Positions 42,945 to 56,628 of a DNA stretch of 64,000 nucleotides are shown here, in pieces. The position numbers and the translations under genes were made by a program. Source of the DNA: Hygrophila difformis (taxonomy: Eukaryota; Streptophyta; Magnoliopsida; Lamiales; Acanthaceae); contig JAOANR010000003.1 of NCBI GenBank assembly GCA_030278955.1, positions 31,139,227 to 31,203,226 of the forward strand. The letters are read 5' to 3'. The notes under the pieces are model-generated. The model made no database searches and had not been told where the DNA came from. It saw only the letters and a list, made by a program, of their open reading frames with translations. Every line of letters begins with the position of its first letter. Positions within the stretch are counted from its first letter, which is position 1.

Positions 42945-43255
42945 TGTAATACCCCGTAAGAATGCACAAGCATTTATTTTTGAAACCCGAATATTTTGTA
43001 TCCCAAATAAACAAATTCAAATTGTTTTGAACTACGTCATGGCTTGATCCCTTCACAGGGTACGTAGGCAACTCGGAAATTTCAATTCTGGGTTCAGTCA
43101 AACAATAATCAAACAACAAACAATCAACAATCGAACAATAATTCAATAACACAATATCGCAAAATAATAAAATAGACAAAAGAACCCTAACTCTTAGCGC
43201 GAGAAAAGCCGAAACACAACTTCGAGGACGAAGTTGATTCTTAAGGGGGGTAGAC
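42945..43255 (+). repeat. Fossil LTR head between two polypurine tracts in Y
   Basis: At 42945 TGTAATACCCCGTAAG follows CTTAAGGGGGGGAGGA, an LTR-start/polypurine pair, about 310 bp before the real 3' LTR, which has its own polypurine tract. A shorter counterpart occurs in element X at 33474. Confidence 0.6.
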
Positions 43256-46200
43256 TGTAATACCCCAGATTTTTATCAACGTCCAAAGGAATAAAATTTA
43301 TTCAGATCAATGTCGAAATATCTCCGAGAAGAAAAAAATAATTTATCACAATAAATTATTGCTCGGAAATGAAACGCCGATAGATTCAAAATTCAAAATA
43401 GAATAAAAGAGGGAAAGGAAGCCCGAAGACATTCCATGAATTGAGTCAAAATAATTGGAATTAAATTCAAGAAGGAAAATAATTCTAATTCCAAGAACCC
43501 GTGAAGTCGGAAGAAATTTAATTACACAAGTTATTGCACGGGAGTCAAAAGACGACGAATTGGAAGCCGACGAACCCGAGACCGACGGACTTAAGATTTC
43601 AAACATGAAATTCATTTGAGTCGAGATAAATTTAAGATAAGAATTTATGATCCGAGAATGACCCGAAAAATCGAGCCCGAAAACGTAGGAGGACAGAAGT
43701 CCGAAAGAGAGGAGAAAAGGCCCGACGGGATCGCACGGCCCAGTCCGGACGCACGGCCCAGACCAGGCCGCGCGCCCTCCGTGCTGGTTTTGGCTAGAAA
43801 CCGCGCCAACCCCGCGCCACCAAGACAGCAGCTGCCAATTGCGCGATTTCGGGGATTTCTTGCCATATTTCGACCCCCCGACTTTGGAAACTCGATCTCA
43901 GACGAAGGGAAGACATTTAGGACGAGGTTGGATGAACCCTAGCCTCATTCCTCAGTCTTGCAATCACTCCTCCATCCAAAACTCTCCCAAAAACCGAAAA
44001 AAAGAAAAAAAACACAAGTTCTTCACTTTCCGACGACTTTCCGACGACTTCCCGGCGACGAAAATCGACGAAGGAGGCGTGGAGGGCAACATCTTTAGTA
44101 ATCCGGATTGTGGTAAGTCGTCCATAGGCTTTTGTTTAATTTTTCGAGTCCGAAAATCCGATCTAACCCTAGATTTTTACTTTCGATTTCGTTTCGGGGC
44201 CAACGGTGAGGAGACGGAGTAATTGGGACATGTTCGTGGAAAGCGTGAGCGCCCCCATCGACCCAGAGACGTCCTAGACATCATCACCACTGTAAGTTAA
44301 TACTTACTTGGTTTTGGGTGACTTAAAATGCAACCAAACATATGGATTTAATAACTCTAAAATCTGTCAACACGAAAATCCCTCGGTGCAACAATTTTTT
44401 GTGAATTTTTCGAACCCCTAAAACTGCTCAAACGGAAAAACTTAAAACATGAAAAACGTTCTTAAGACATAGATCTAGTTCGTGTAAAATTTTCATAATT
44501 TTTCATTGCGTGTTGATATCCGAAAATGGCCGAGAACCAACCTGCCTTGAGAGTCGAACTTGAAACTGTGACAGATTTGAAATCGGACCAAAACCCCTAT
44601 TTCGAGAGTTCAGACCGGAAAACTTAAAACTAGACTTTTAATCCTAACACATTAATCTAGGTTGTGTAAAAATTTCAGACATTTTTGTCGATGTTTGCTA
44701 TCTCAAATCGCATCGAACATAAACTTTTTTGACAAAACGTTTCCGAAATCTGCCTGTGAATGTGTCCGAACATGATGAGCCTGTTTCTATATTTTCTATT
44801 CCGATTTGATCTTTTCAATCTAAATGAAAGTGATAGATAATCATGTCTAGTATGTGCATATAAAATTTCAGAATTTTTGGAGTCCATTTGATATGTCAAA
44901 AAGTCAATTCTCTAAACTGTGTCAAAACTGTAACTGGACAGTGAACTATCTTTGCAATGAACTCGATTTTTGACATGATTCCTCAACTTATTTCGAAAAA
45001 GTTAAAACACGAAAGTTGTTCGTTAGGGAGTTTTTGATATACTGTGAAAATATCAGATTTTTTGGACTTGAAATGAATTTTTGAATTAAAAGGGCGTAAA
45101 CTGTGACGTCAAATGATTTTAAATCGAAGAGATTTTGAAATATCGAAACAAACGGTCGAGACCTTGAAATACGATATATCTATACTTTTGAAAAATCCCG
45201 TTACACTAAATTAAAACATATGAGATACTTGGCTATGTAGGGGGTGAGTGCTCGATAGAGTGCCCCTCTAGCTTTTCGCATCGTGCCTAGACGGACGAGT
45301 GTGACCTATGTAGGGGGTGAGTGCTCGATGGAGTGCCCCTCTAGCTTTTCGCTTCGTGCCAAAACGGCCGAGAGTGACCGACGTAGGGGGGGATGCTCAA
45401 TAGAACGCCCCCTAGCTTTTCGCTTCGTGCCAAAACGGCCGAGGGTGAATGTTATGAGAAACTGTGCCAAAACGGCCAATGAAATACTTGAAATACGACA
45501 CGGCTGCGGCCGCCGGATCACCGGCTATACAAGATACTTACGACACGGCTGCGGCCGCCGGATCACCGGATATACAAAATATTGAGAAATGGTTACGTAA
45601 CGGGGAAATAAAAGATTTAATGTTTTTAAGTATTTATTTATTTATGCCCGTCTTTAAATTATGCATTTAAAATTATGTCTTTAAATTTTCATATCTTATT
45701 AAATTGTTATTATGGATTAAATGCATGTTCAAGTACACAATTAACTTATTAATTTTAGATTGATAGATGAGTTGTTTGTATGCATGCCTCGGAGTAAAAA
45801 TTTAATTATTTAATTAAACCTCTTTATTCGTGTGTAAAATTATGATCTTGTGGAAATCCTTGTCTTTTCAAATATGTAATTAAATTATTATTAGATGAAT
45901 AAAATTTAAATCATGTCTTGTATGCACATGTTTTTCCTTAAATTTAATTAAAGGCTTTGAAACATTCGGGAACATTCGGGAAAAACTCTATTTTTAAATT
46001 CCTGCATTTAATTACAACTTGCATGAACGGGCCTGTTTAACCCGTGTTTTGGCCATGTCGGCCCTATACTTAAATTCCGCTGCATTATACATATGTAAAT
46101 ATTACTTTCCGCTGCAACTTTGATATTATGATTTTTAAATTATATTATAATGGGCTATTTGAATGTTTTAAATTCTGAAAAACCATAGCCTTGCATCTCT

Positions 46201-46284
46201 TTAGCAAGCTCGGAGAAACCGTGTCTTGCTGGGGAGGTGTGGCGGTGACATCCCGGCCTGGGTTATCAAATCCGGGGTGTTACA
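43256..46284 (+). repeat. Y 3' LTR
   Basis: Begins TGTAATACCCCAG and ends GGGGTGTTACA. Compared with the 5' LTR it lacks the segment holding the splice-acceptor-like site near 45960. Confidence 0.85.
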
Positions 46285-46289
46285 TTTAT

Positions 46290-47140
46290 GGACGATGGTG
46301 ACCCGCGTGAAATTTTGAGATTTGTTGCCAAAAAGGCATGAGATATATGGCCTACACTCTCGTGAATATCCATATGGGTTTCCCGAGGCTTCGGAGTGGT
46401 ACTGGGTATGGCAGATACGGCTGCGGCCGCCGGCTTCCGGCTAAACTTGACGAGATTGCAATGCAATCGTGAAATACTTGAAATACTGAATCTTGGGAGT
46501 AATGGGGAATGGGGATAGTTAAATATTTATTTATTGTCCTTTCAAATTATTAAATGCTTTATTTAAATTAATTATGGCTTTTATTTAAATTATGCTAAAC
46601 GTATTATTCATTAGTGCCATGAATTAATTATGTAAATTGGTTAGATAACTAAATTGAATTATTTATGATTTATTATCATGCTTCTATTCAAATATTAATT
46701 AATGGCTTTTAAACCCCACAACCATGTCTGTATTAACTTACTCAGCAAGTTGTGCTGACCAAACCATTTATTTCCTTTTTTCTTACAGAGTATGTGGAAT
46801 GAACTCGAGCATGTTCCTGCATGGGATTTTGGGAACTTATTTTGTTTAAATTCTTGCATTAGACTATAGTATAAACGGACATGTTTAACCCGTGTTTTGA
46901 CCATGTTGGTCCTATTTACATATTCCGCTGCAAAACTTATACTCTGATAATGTTTTCCGCTGCATTATGATATTATTTTCGAACTTATATTGTATGGGAT
47001 GTTTTTGAATGTTTTAAATATTTTTAAATTCTGCAATACCTAGCCTTGCATCTCTTTAGTAAGCTCGGAGAAACCGTGTCTTGCTAGGGAGGTGTGGCGG
47101 TGACATCCCGACCTGGGTGACCAAAAACCGGGGTGTTACA
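46290..47140 (+). repeat. W 5' LTR, right part
   Basis: It continues W after the Y target duplication and ends GGGTGTTACA. It has one NotI-like GCGGCCGC hairpin box near 46420 and a splice-acceptor-like TTTTTTCTTACAG ending at 46788, as in the X and Y LTRs. Confidence 0.7.
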
Positions 47141-47143
47141 AGT

Positions 47144-47157
47144 TGGTATCAGAGACC
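47144..47157 (+). other. Primer binding site of W
   Basis: TGGTATCAGAGACC, initiator-Met type with a late mismatch, three bases inside the W LTR end at 47140. Confidence 0.75.
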
Positions 47158-47480
47158 GGCTATTTTTAAACTATTATTTTTAAACTACTACTATTATTAT
47201 TATTATTTTAAGTGTGCGCTAGCACTGGACTATTATTTTAAATTTTAAAGTACTATTTCCATGGAATAAATTTTTATTTTTAAAACCCATGGGAATTAGA
47301 GAAAAATATATATATAAACAATGCTTGAATTATTTTTGGGGGGAATCATCATTTGCATTTGCATATTGCATTTCCTTTACTTAGAGAACTTAGAATCTTG
47401 GCGAATTTTAACTTAGCATCTTGGCGAATTATAACTTAGAATCTTGACGAATTTTAACTTAGATCTTTTGCTTGCGCTAG

Positions 47481-47863
47481 ATGGCTAGTCAAGACATGAT
47501 GAACTTGATGATCAAAATGATGAACGCTCACTTCGACTTCCAACAAACCATAGAACAAATGAAACATCGTATAGCTCACTTGGAGGCAAATCTGCACCAA
47601 ATGGGAGACTTAAGGGAAGCTGACCTCCAACACTTCCTGAACTTGAGAGCTGTTGATCAGGGTCGCATAAAAGACTTACAAACTCAAGTGCGAAAACTCA
47701 CCGAGCGGAGCGATGCGATGATAGACCAAATCAAGGACTTAGGGATGGATCTGCACGGCCTCATTGATATAGTGGTACCATGCAGCCCAGTGGAAGACCA
47801 CCTGATGGGACCACGAAGCCCAACACCCCCAGTGGAGAGCCCATCAGGCCTTATCCGTGGACG
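47481..47863 (+). pseudogene. W coiled-coil ORF, split by element V
   Basis: ATG at 47481 (MASQDMMNLM) opens about 127 codons of mostly helical heptad-like sequence (QTIEQMKHRIAHLEANL, IKDLQTQVRKLTER), then a Pro-rich tail. Element V interrupts it inside an Arg codon. Beyond V at 56407 the same frame runs seven more codons to TAG at 56426-56428. A further open stretch at 56435-56626 (Pro-Asn-Pro-Ser repeats, then acidic) may be the original continuation after a small shift. It lies where gag normally sits, but I see no Gag core motif or zinc knuckle, so its function is unknown. Confidence 0.55.
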
Positions 47864-49810
47864 TGATGGGTGATTTTCACCACTCATATTTTACCACAAG
47901 CGGATGGTTGTCATCAAGTAATAAAAACCGGTGAATACCGGGTCGAACCCAAGGGAATTCAGAATATTATTTCATTCTGGAGAAAACTTAGTCATTTTAA
48001 GTTCATTAATAATATATATTATATTTTGAAAAGAGTTTATTTAATTCTAATGGTGATTAAATTAAAATGATAGCATTAAATTTAAAAATAAAGCAACTTA
48101 AAATTTTAAAATAATAAAAATAAAGATAAGATATATGCTTGTAATGATTTAGAACTTGCCATCTTTATATAAAAGTGAAATTGCATAATGATTTAGCATT
48201 TCCCAATGTCTAAAAAGATCAATTTCAGCATAATTAATGATTTTATATAGATTAAAAATATGCCAATTTCCTAATTTTCATAATTTGTAAAAACAGACTT
48301 CATGGAAGCAAATTAAATTATCTAACATTCTGCAATTATCAGTCTAGGCATAAATTTGAGTCTTTCCCAAGCATACAAATTTTCCTATTGTGATTAAACG
48401 ACACATTTCATTTTCCAAATCAGCGTGTACATGCCGGAATCTATTTTAATGTGATTTATTCCCAAGACCGGTACTAAAATCTAATTTCCACTTTTTATCT
48501 CCCGATTTAGCAAAGCAGAAATCATACAGATTAGATTCTAACATTTAATTATGCAGAACAGTGTAAATTATTTAACAATTATGGTAAAATAACAATAAAA
48601 CATGGTAAAATGGATTAGATTATTAATTTTAAGATGTAGACAGATTAGAATGATTTTCAGATTGCTAAAAGTAGAAATTGCAGATTGATCGATCAATTAA
48701 GATTTAGCAGATAAAAATATAAAACATCAGATTTTTGCCTAAATAGATTTATCGATCAAACTTATGCAGCAGATTAACAATCCTAATACAAATTCTAACA
48801 TCTTTGCAGATTACTCCAAATTACAACATAAAACAGCGACATTTATATTACTCCCATAAAAGATAGATTCGTACTTCAAAGTAATTCCGAACTCCCATTC
48901 TAGAACACTTTTAATACGAACAACATAGAAATTCGTTTACAAACATGAAAACTGTAGGAAATTATGTTTAAAAGCAAATCCTAAACATTACAAAGCGAGA
49001 AAAAGAAAGGCAACACCTAGAATGCGAAGAACACAGTCAGAGAAGACGCTCCGATCACTTTCTCCGGCATGGTTTGGTGTTTTCGATCTTCTTCTCCAAA
49101 GTTGCAGAGTCCTCCTGAGAGTTTTTGGTCGAATTATGAGTCTGCCCGACGAAAATGAGGAAGAAACGGGCTTTAAAACCGTGTTCGGGAGGTTAGAAAA
49201 CCTCCAAACCGCGACTGTGGCGCCCAAAACGGCGCTCGGAAGGGGTTTCAGGCGCCACCAAGAAGAGTCGGCGCATCCTGACAATTTTCAAAAATTCTGC
49301 TGCGGTGCAAAAAGTGGCGCTTGGAAGGGGTTTTATGCACCGCCAAGAAGGTGCGGTGCATTCTGAAGCTTTTTCACCTCTGAAATTTTTCTAAGTGTTG
49401 AAGCGGTGCCTGATGCGGAGCATTCTGGGAAGATTTCAACTTTCTTTTTTTTTCTTTTCTTTTTTTTTTCTTTTTCTTTTTCTCTCTTTTTTTTTTCTAA
49501 GTCTGAATCATGGCACATATCACATTAAATATTCCTTATTTTCAAAAATAAAGCTTCCGAACATCGCTCTTCATCATTTAAATGCCTGAAACAACATTGC
49601 AATGCATTAGGTTTGCCAAAGTCTTATTAAAAATACATAAAAACATGATAAATGTAACCTAAATAAGCCAAATCTAACCATGATCACTTGAAAAATAAAA
49701 GCACATGAAATACACCTAAAGGTGCAATGAATTAAGGTAAAATGCACTCATTTTGGACATATTTTAGTACAATTCAAGCTTGTTTAAATGTGGTTTCACA
49801 GGGTGCATCA
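47864..49810 (-). repeat. V LTR, left (3' LTR in element sense)
   Basis: Begins TGATGGGTGATTTTCACC and ends TTTCACAGGGTGCATCA. It contains a GC-rich stretch near 49200-49340 with repeated GGCGC/GCGCC and a long poly-T/C tract near 49442-49498. Confidence 0.88.
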
Positions 49811-52800
49811 ACATCCTCACACTTAAATATTGCTCGTCCCTTGAGCAATGAAATTAATTAACACATCAACATGCCAATCAAGATAATAAAGATGAAGTCT
49901 CTACAGTTCTGCCAAATCATAGATTTCAACAACGCAATGAGCTAAAAGGGTTCAAAGTTTAATGTGCTAGAATAAGGTAAATTGTCATGCATCAGCTGTC
50001 AAAACCAGATATCCAAAGCACTTACAGTACAAAAGGCGGATCAATCACATATAGCAACTCGAAATGGGAGAGTGAATAATGTAAATATGCTTTTCTATTC
50101 CCGTCTTCAAATATGCTCAATTAATGACTCGGTTTCACAATTATTCTAGACACTTTGGCTGAGTTGTAGACGGTTGAATTCCAAAAGCTACTCATGTCTA
50201 AGAATACGTGCCAGTCGTATAGCCAAGAGTGTATAAATATTCTGTTTAATACCCCTTTATTCGGATTTTTTTTCTTTTTTTTTAATTTTTTTTATCTTGC
50301 ATTTTCTCATTTTTCTTTTCTTTTTCTTTTTGCAAGATTTAATTGTTGATTTTTATTTTTATATAGGGGTTTTACTCTGACTTTATTGTAATTAAGCATT
50401 TAAGGAGACATGGAACGAGCATATTCATATAAAAATAATGATAACTCTCCACATAACAAATAAACCAGTCTAATTAATCAAAGGCTTTCGGCAAGGTAAG
50501 TAGAATTGTCACCAAAGTTCGAACAACTAGCATGACAATTTAACAAAGTCTAGGACTTTAAACTAAGAATCATGATGCTCATTAACTTGTAAAATCGGAT
50601 CTAAGCAGAACAGTTAGACTTATTCAGATTTCTCTTAAGATTGGCTGTGATGTGTTAATTCAAATAATAGCACACTGTGAAAGCACAATTTAATCTAAAA
50701 TATTTAACATATCCAACCTAAAGCATTTACCATATTTATTCTAAAGCATAGGGAAATATTAAAAACATAACTAAGCTCTTACAAATTTATTCCATTCAAA
50801 TCAGTAAACATAAAACATGAAAAGATCACACCTGGAATGTTTAGGACTCTGAATTTCACTTCATCATCACGGCTGTCATCTTGCTCCTTTGTTGGCATAT
50901 CCTGCTTCTAATATGTATATATAACAATTACTCAAGAAAATATGATTGTTAGTGCATATGGGAATTCCAAAGTAATCAGAATCATAAAACACCATCCATA
51001 ACTCAAATTAATCATTCAAGAACAATTTTCATCAATTATAACAAACATGGATGAATTTATTTATAATCACTTTCAGAATTTCACCAAAAGCAAAACATCA
51101 TAAGTTCCAAAACAGAATTTACAGCAAAATGCCAACAACTATAGCAAAATATACCCCCATTCTTCATGATAACTCAATCCTGGATAATGTATTAAATAAA
51201 TGGTTTATGCATTGAATAAACAAAATGAACCTGTTGATGAAGAATTTTCAGATCATGATCACTAACGAAAGTCCCCTCCATCCTCACACTTAAACTGAAC
51301 TACCAGTTTAGTTTAAGTGCATAATGAAAGATTTAAAATGTGGGATTAAAATTTTTAAATTTCAAAAAGAAGACTATGTCATGCATTTAAAAAGTTAGAC
51401 TGAATTAGATCATACCTTTTAAATAGATAAAATTTTTAGCTTTTTCTTTAATATGATCTATACATCATAATTTATTTATTTTAATGCCTGCATTGTGTAA
51501 AATCATAAAGATTCGATACTTCAACAAAATTAATCCCGCTTCTTTCATCAATTATCATGGTTATTTGCTTTCCTATTATCAAATCAACAGCTCACAACAT
51601 TCCAGTTTAACATGATTCAAGTAAGAGCAATTTTATTAGAATTAAAAACATGCATAAACATTACTTAAACATAAATATAAACTTAACCACATGCTTACCA
51701 TATTCACTATAAATAAAACACCTAAGTAGTGCATAGCAGGGCAAACCAATATTCATAGCAAGAATATCCAACCAAGTAACAAAGGTATTTCTTATACATT
51801 ATTTGTGGAACCTGGTTACACAAAAACTTCGGGTTAGTGTTAAATATATGCATTCCTCCCCATCCTCACACTTAAGTTTAAACCAAAAGTTTAACTTAAG
51901 TGCAATATATAAAGCAAACATATATCAACCTAGAATGTGGGATTTAAACAACTAAATGACCAATATATTTCATTTTAAAAGCTATAAGTTCTAAGTCTCT
52001 TATAAATTCAAGAAAATCACTTTCTAGAACTTAAAACTTATTATTAAAAAGAACACATTTTTAAGTTATAAAAACTCCCTTTTTGTTCAAAATTTCAGAT
52101 TTAATGCTTAAAGTTCACCAAATTAGCAAACTAGTTCTTATAATGATTCGAAATAATGATCAAGAAATTTTAATTTATTGTTTTAAATAACATAAGTTTG
52201 CCTTTTTAATTAAAAATTCATAGAATGAGTTTTTATAATAGAAATGTTTCCTTTTTTTATAAATTAGAAACACATGAAGTTTCAAGCTTTAATGTTACCA
52301 AAAGTTATTAATGTAGATTAAAACAACATGGTTAACAATATTTATAGATCAGCTTAAAGCTTAAACATGTTATTTTAACTCATTTTAAACAAATTTTCAG
52401 AATTCCCAAGCAGTAATTTCAGTTTTTAGAACACTGCAATCCTAAAATTTTGATAAATAATTTGAAACTTTTGAAGTTGAGCTTGAAAACATGTTCTAAT
52501 ACCATATTGTTCATTTTAAACAAGAATTTATACACTTAAACCAATTTTAATCCCATATTCTAATAAACCCAAAATCAAAGCAACAAAACAAATACCAACA
52601 ATAATGCATTCTCAATCACAAAATTGAATGAATTATTGACTAGGATAGATATTCTTACCATAAGTGAAGCTTTGGAGCACTTTAACAAGAAATCTCCAAA
52701 TTTGAGAAGCTAGGGTTCTTGAGCCTCAATTTCAGCTTCAATTATCGAGTACATTTCAGCTTCTACTTTCACCACATAACATGCACTACTTAATTATTAA

Positions 52801-54422
52801 ATTAGAAATATGGTGATTAACAAAATTAAAAACCTAAACAAATAAGCATAACATGACATATAAAATCGAAATAAAAACATGCATAAACCATAAATATGAT
52901 CATAAAGACAAACAAAAAAAACAGATTATTATTACTATTATTATTATTATTTTTATTTTTATTATTATTATTATTTGAACTGTGGTGGACATGAAATTGA
53001 GGATGATGACTGCGGTTGTGAGATTCAATAGAGAGGAATGTGAAAGAGAGAATAGGAAGGAGATGACTATTTTATTTTATTATTATTTTCTTTTATGTTT
53101 AAATTAAATGGGTAGGTTTTTAACCCAATTAGAGGATCAAAGATTAATTTTGAGCGAATTGAGGATGAATTGGAATGGATTTTTGTAAAAACTCAAGTTT
53201 GGCACAAACCCAACGATTCCATTTAATACTACATGTGGTCCTCAAACAAGTTTTTACCCGTCATTGGTGAAAATGATGCCCAAAATGTCTTGCTTGTGTT
53301 CCTTTTGGCGCTTAACTGAGTTTTCGAAAACCATTTGCGAAGAGTGGCTTCTAAAACTCAGTTTTTTTTACAAATCTTGTAGCAAAAATAGGGTGTGATT
53401 TGCTTAATCGAAACATAATATTCCATCCATTTTCCTATTCATCATAAGAAAATTACCCTAATTAGTTCTAATCATCCCCTATAATTATTTATAAAATTAT
53501 GTTTATTTTCATCAACCCCTCTCATCAATTTATTTCAGCCTTTCTCCTATTCTACTTAAATCACCACAAAAATTCTTTCAGTTATTGATCACTCTAATTC
53601 TTATCTCGTCTCAGTTCAATTGCATAAGAATCACTTCAAATTACATATAATGAAAATCATGCAAGAACCAATTTTTTTTTAACAAGAACCATTTTTTTTA
53701 AAAATAAAGCATATAAACTAAAATAAAATAGAATCAAACATATTAAGAAAAAGACATAAATAACTATTGCTAAGCATGCAAAGGCAGTATGCGAATTCCC
53801 TTTCCTAATTAGCTTTCAAAGACAAATGCACCATTTTCTAAATTTAAGGTCTAAATGGTGGGTGCACTTCCATGATCCTGTCATTCATGAGTTATAAGGT
53901 CAAATTGCACATCTTTATACAACAATTTAAATAAAGATAATGCAATCATAAGAAAATTGTTGATTGACATTCTAATATATCAGCATTCCCTCAAAAAAAA
54001 CTCATTAAAGTTGTAATATTGTCAAGAGGTGGAATTTAATCTCAAATTTTCTAGCATCCAATATCAACACTTGATGTAATGCATTTAATTAAAAGTAATT
54101 TATTGAGAAATACGTACCTCAAGTGCGGTGCTAATACCTTTAAATGAAGTGTAGGTGGCTTTTCAATCGAGGCTATCCACTTGAAATCCTCAATTATATA
54201 TGCTGCATACGACTCGCCGCCATCCTCACACTTGTTCTCTCGCAAATCTTCCTCTTTTTAGATGAGAAACCTAATATTCTTTCAAATTTCAGGATCACAC
54301 ACTGATTTAGCTCGATGCCCTTGCACGACATAGAATAGCAAAAAGTTATAACAATATTTAAAAAGTAGAAATAACATAAATATATTCAAATAAACTTAAA
54401 ACAACATAATTTTCACAATAAT
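49811..54422 (-). other. V interior, non-coding, with four polypurine-like boxes
   Basis: No gene is supported over 4.6 kb. The minus strand carries AAGTGTGAGGATG at the 3' LTR junction (49811-49830), where it serves as polypurine tract, and again near 51277, 51862 and 54220. An ATT microsatellite lies at about 52924-52977. A 64-codon frame at 54051-54245 overlaps the last box and has no recognisable motif. Confidence 0.65.
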
Positions 54423-54440
54423 TCCCCGGCAACGGCGCCA
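54423..54440 (-). other. Primer binding site of V
   Basis: The minus strand reads TGGCGCCGTTGCCGGGGA. It fixes V as minus-strand. Confidence 0.85.
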
Positions 54441-54446
54441 AAAACT

Positions 54447-56401
54447 TGATGGGTGATTTTCACCACTCATATTTTACCACAAGCGGATGGTTGTCATCAA
54501 GTAATAAAAACCGGTGAATTCCGGGTCGAACCCAAGAGAATTCAGAATATTATTTCATTCTGGAGAAAACTTAGTCATTTTAAGTTCATTAATAATATAT
54601 ATTATATTTTGAAAAGAGTTTGTTTAATTCTAATGGTGATTAAATTAAAATGATAGCATTAAATTTAAAAATAAAGCAACTTAAAATTTTAAAATAATAA
54701 AAATAAAGATAAGATATATGCTTGTAATGATTTAGAACTTGCCATCTTTATATAAAAGTGAAATTGCATAATGATTTAGCATTTCCCAATGTCTAAAAAG
54801 ATCAATTTCAGCATAATTAATGATTTTATAAAGATTAAAAATATGCCAATTTCCTAATTTTCATAATTTGTAAAAACAGACTTCATGGAAGCAAATTAAA
54901 TTATCTAACATTCTGCAATCATCAGTCTAGGCATAAATTTGAGTCTTTCCCAAGCATACAAATTTTCCTATTGTAATTAAACGACACATTTCATTTCCCA
55001 AATCAGCGTGTACATGCCGGAATCTATTTTAATGTGATTTATTCCCAAGACCGGTACTAAAATCTAATTTCCACTTTTTATCTCCCGATTTAGCAAAGCA
55101 GAAATCATACAGATTAGATTCTAACATTTAATTATGCAGAACAGTGTAAATAATTTAACAATTATGGTAAAATAACAATAAAACATGGTAAAATGGATTA
55201 GATTATTAATTTTAAGATGTAGACAGATTAGAATGATTTTCAGATTGCTAAAAGTAGAAATTGCAGATTGATCGATCAATTAAGATTTAGCAGATAAAAA
55301 TATAAAACATCAGATTTTTGCCTAAATAGATTTATCAATCAAACTTATGCAGCAGATTAACAATCCTAATACAAATTCTAACATCTTTGCAGATTACTCC
55401 AAATTACAACATAAAACAGCGACATTTATATTACTCCCATAAAAGATAGATTCGTACTTCAAAGTAATTCCGAACTCCCATTCTAGAACACTTTTAACAC
55501 GAACAACATAGAAATTCGTTTACAAACATGAAAACTGTAGGAAATTATGTTTAAAAGCAAATCCTAAACATTACAAAGCGAGAAAAAGAAAGGCAACACC
55601 TAGAATGCGAAGAACACAGTCAGAGAAGACGCTCCGATCACTTTCTCCGGCATGGTTTGGTGTTTTCGATCTTCTTCTCCAAAGTTGCAGAGTCCTCCTG
55701 AGAGTTTTTGGTCGAATTATGAGTCTGCCCGACGAAAATGAGGAAGAAACGGGCTTTAAAACCGTGTTCGGGAGGTTAGAAAACCTCCAAACCGCGACTG
55801 TGGCGCCCAAAACGGCGCTCGGAAGGGGTTTCAGGCGCCACCAAGAAGAGTCGGCGCATCCTGACAATTTTCAAAAATTCTGCTGCGGTGCAAAAAGTGG
55901 CGCTTGGAAGGGGTTTTATGCACCGCCAAGAAGGTGCGGTGCATTCTGAAGCTTTTTCACCTCTGAAATTTTTCTAAGTGTTGAAGCGGTGCCTGATGCG
56001 GAGCATTCTGGGAAGATTTCAACTTTCTTTTTTTTTTCTTTTTTTTTCTTTTCTTTTTTTTCTTTTTCTTTTTCTCTCTTTTTTTTTCTAAGTCTGAATC
56101 ATGGCACATATCACATTAAATATTCCTTATTTTCAAAAATAAAGCTTCCGAACATCGCTCTTCATCATTTAAATGCCTGAAACAACATTGCAATGCATTA
56201 GGTTTGCCAAAGTCTTATTAAAAACACATAAAAACATGATAAATGTAACCTAAATAAGCCAAATCTAACCATGATCACTTGAAAAATAAAAGCACATGAA
56301 ATACACCTAAAGGTGCAATGAATTAAGGTAAAATGCACTCATTTTGGACATATTTTAGTACAATTCAAGCTTGTTTAAATGTGGTTTCACAGGGTGCATC
56401 A
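54447..56401 (-). repeat. V LTR, right (5' LTR in element sense)
   Basis: Same sequence as 47864-49810 with scattered substitutions, and an eight-base length difference mostly in the poly-T tract. Confidence 0.88.
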
Positions 56402-56628
56402 GGACGCTACGGATCTCTTGGACTCTAGCCTCACATGGTCCGCCCGTCGCCAAACCCAAGCCCAAACCCAAGCCCTGTGGAGAACCATTTGGAGGAACTA
56501 CAAGAAACAATTCCGGAAGCCGTTGATCCACCTTCCCCAGTGTTTTATAGACCTTTGGGCACCGGCCAAGTCTCTGATGAGGATGATCCAATGGAAGACC
56601 CCACTACTCTGCCAGAGGGAGCATAGAT

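Larger units (their letters stand above)
26711..46284 (+). mobile_element. Element Y: gag-only gypsy element with long LTRs
   Basis: Flanked by TTTAT on both sides (26706-26710 and 46285-46289). The 5' LTR is 26711-27521 plus 38814-41121 after removing element X, and the 3' LTR is 43256-46284. The primer site TGGTATCAGAGC is at 41125-41136 and a polypurine tract TTAAGGGGGGTAGAC precedes the 3' LTR. The 2.1-kb interior encodes only Gag, with pol deleted between about 42800 and 42890. The LTRs start TGTAACACCCC/TGTAATACCCC and end TGTTACA. The 3' LTR has a deletion of about 115 bp near 45960. Confidence 0.85.
47864..56401 (-). mobile_element. Element V: non-coding LTR retrotransposon (LARD-like)
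   Basis: LTRs at 47864-49810 (1,947 bp) and 54447-56401 (1,955 bp), read TGATGGGTG...GGTGCATCA on the plus strand. Target duplication is GGACG (47859-47863 and 56402-56406). The minus-strand primer site TGGCGCCGTTGCCGGGGA (54423-54440) is the one common in Athila/Tat-type gypsy elements. The 4.6-kb interior is AT-rich and has no credible gag or pol, so V depends on a partner. LTRs differ at roughly a dozen sites plus a poly-T length change, so insertion is recent. Confidence 0.88.

Noticed and set aside
49022..49366. 114-codon plus and 98-codon minus frames repeated at 55605-55949
   Set aside because: Both copies lie inside the V LTRs and show no recognised domain.
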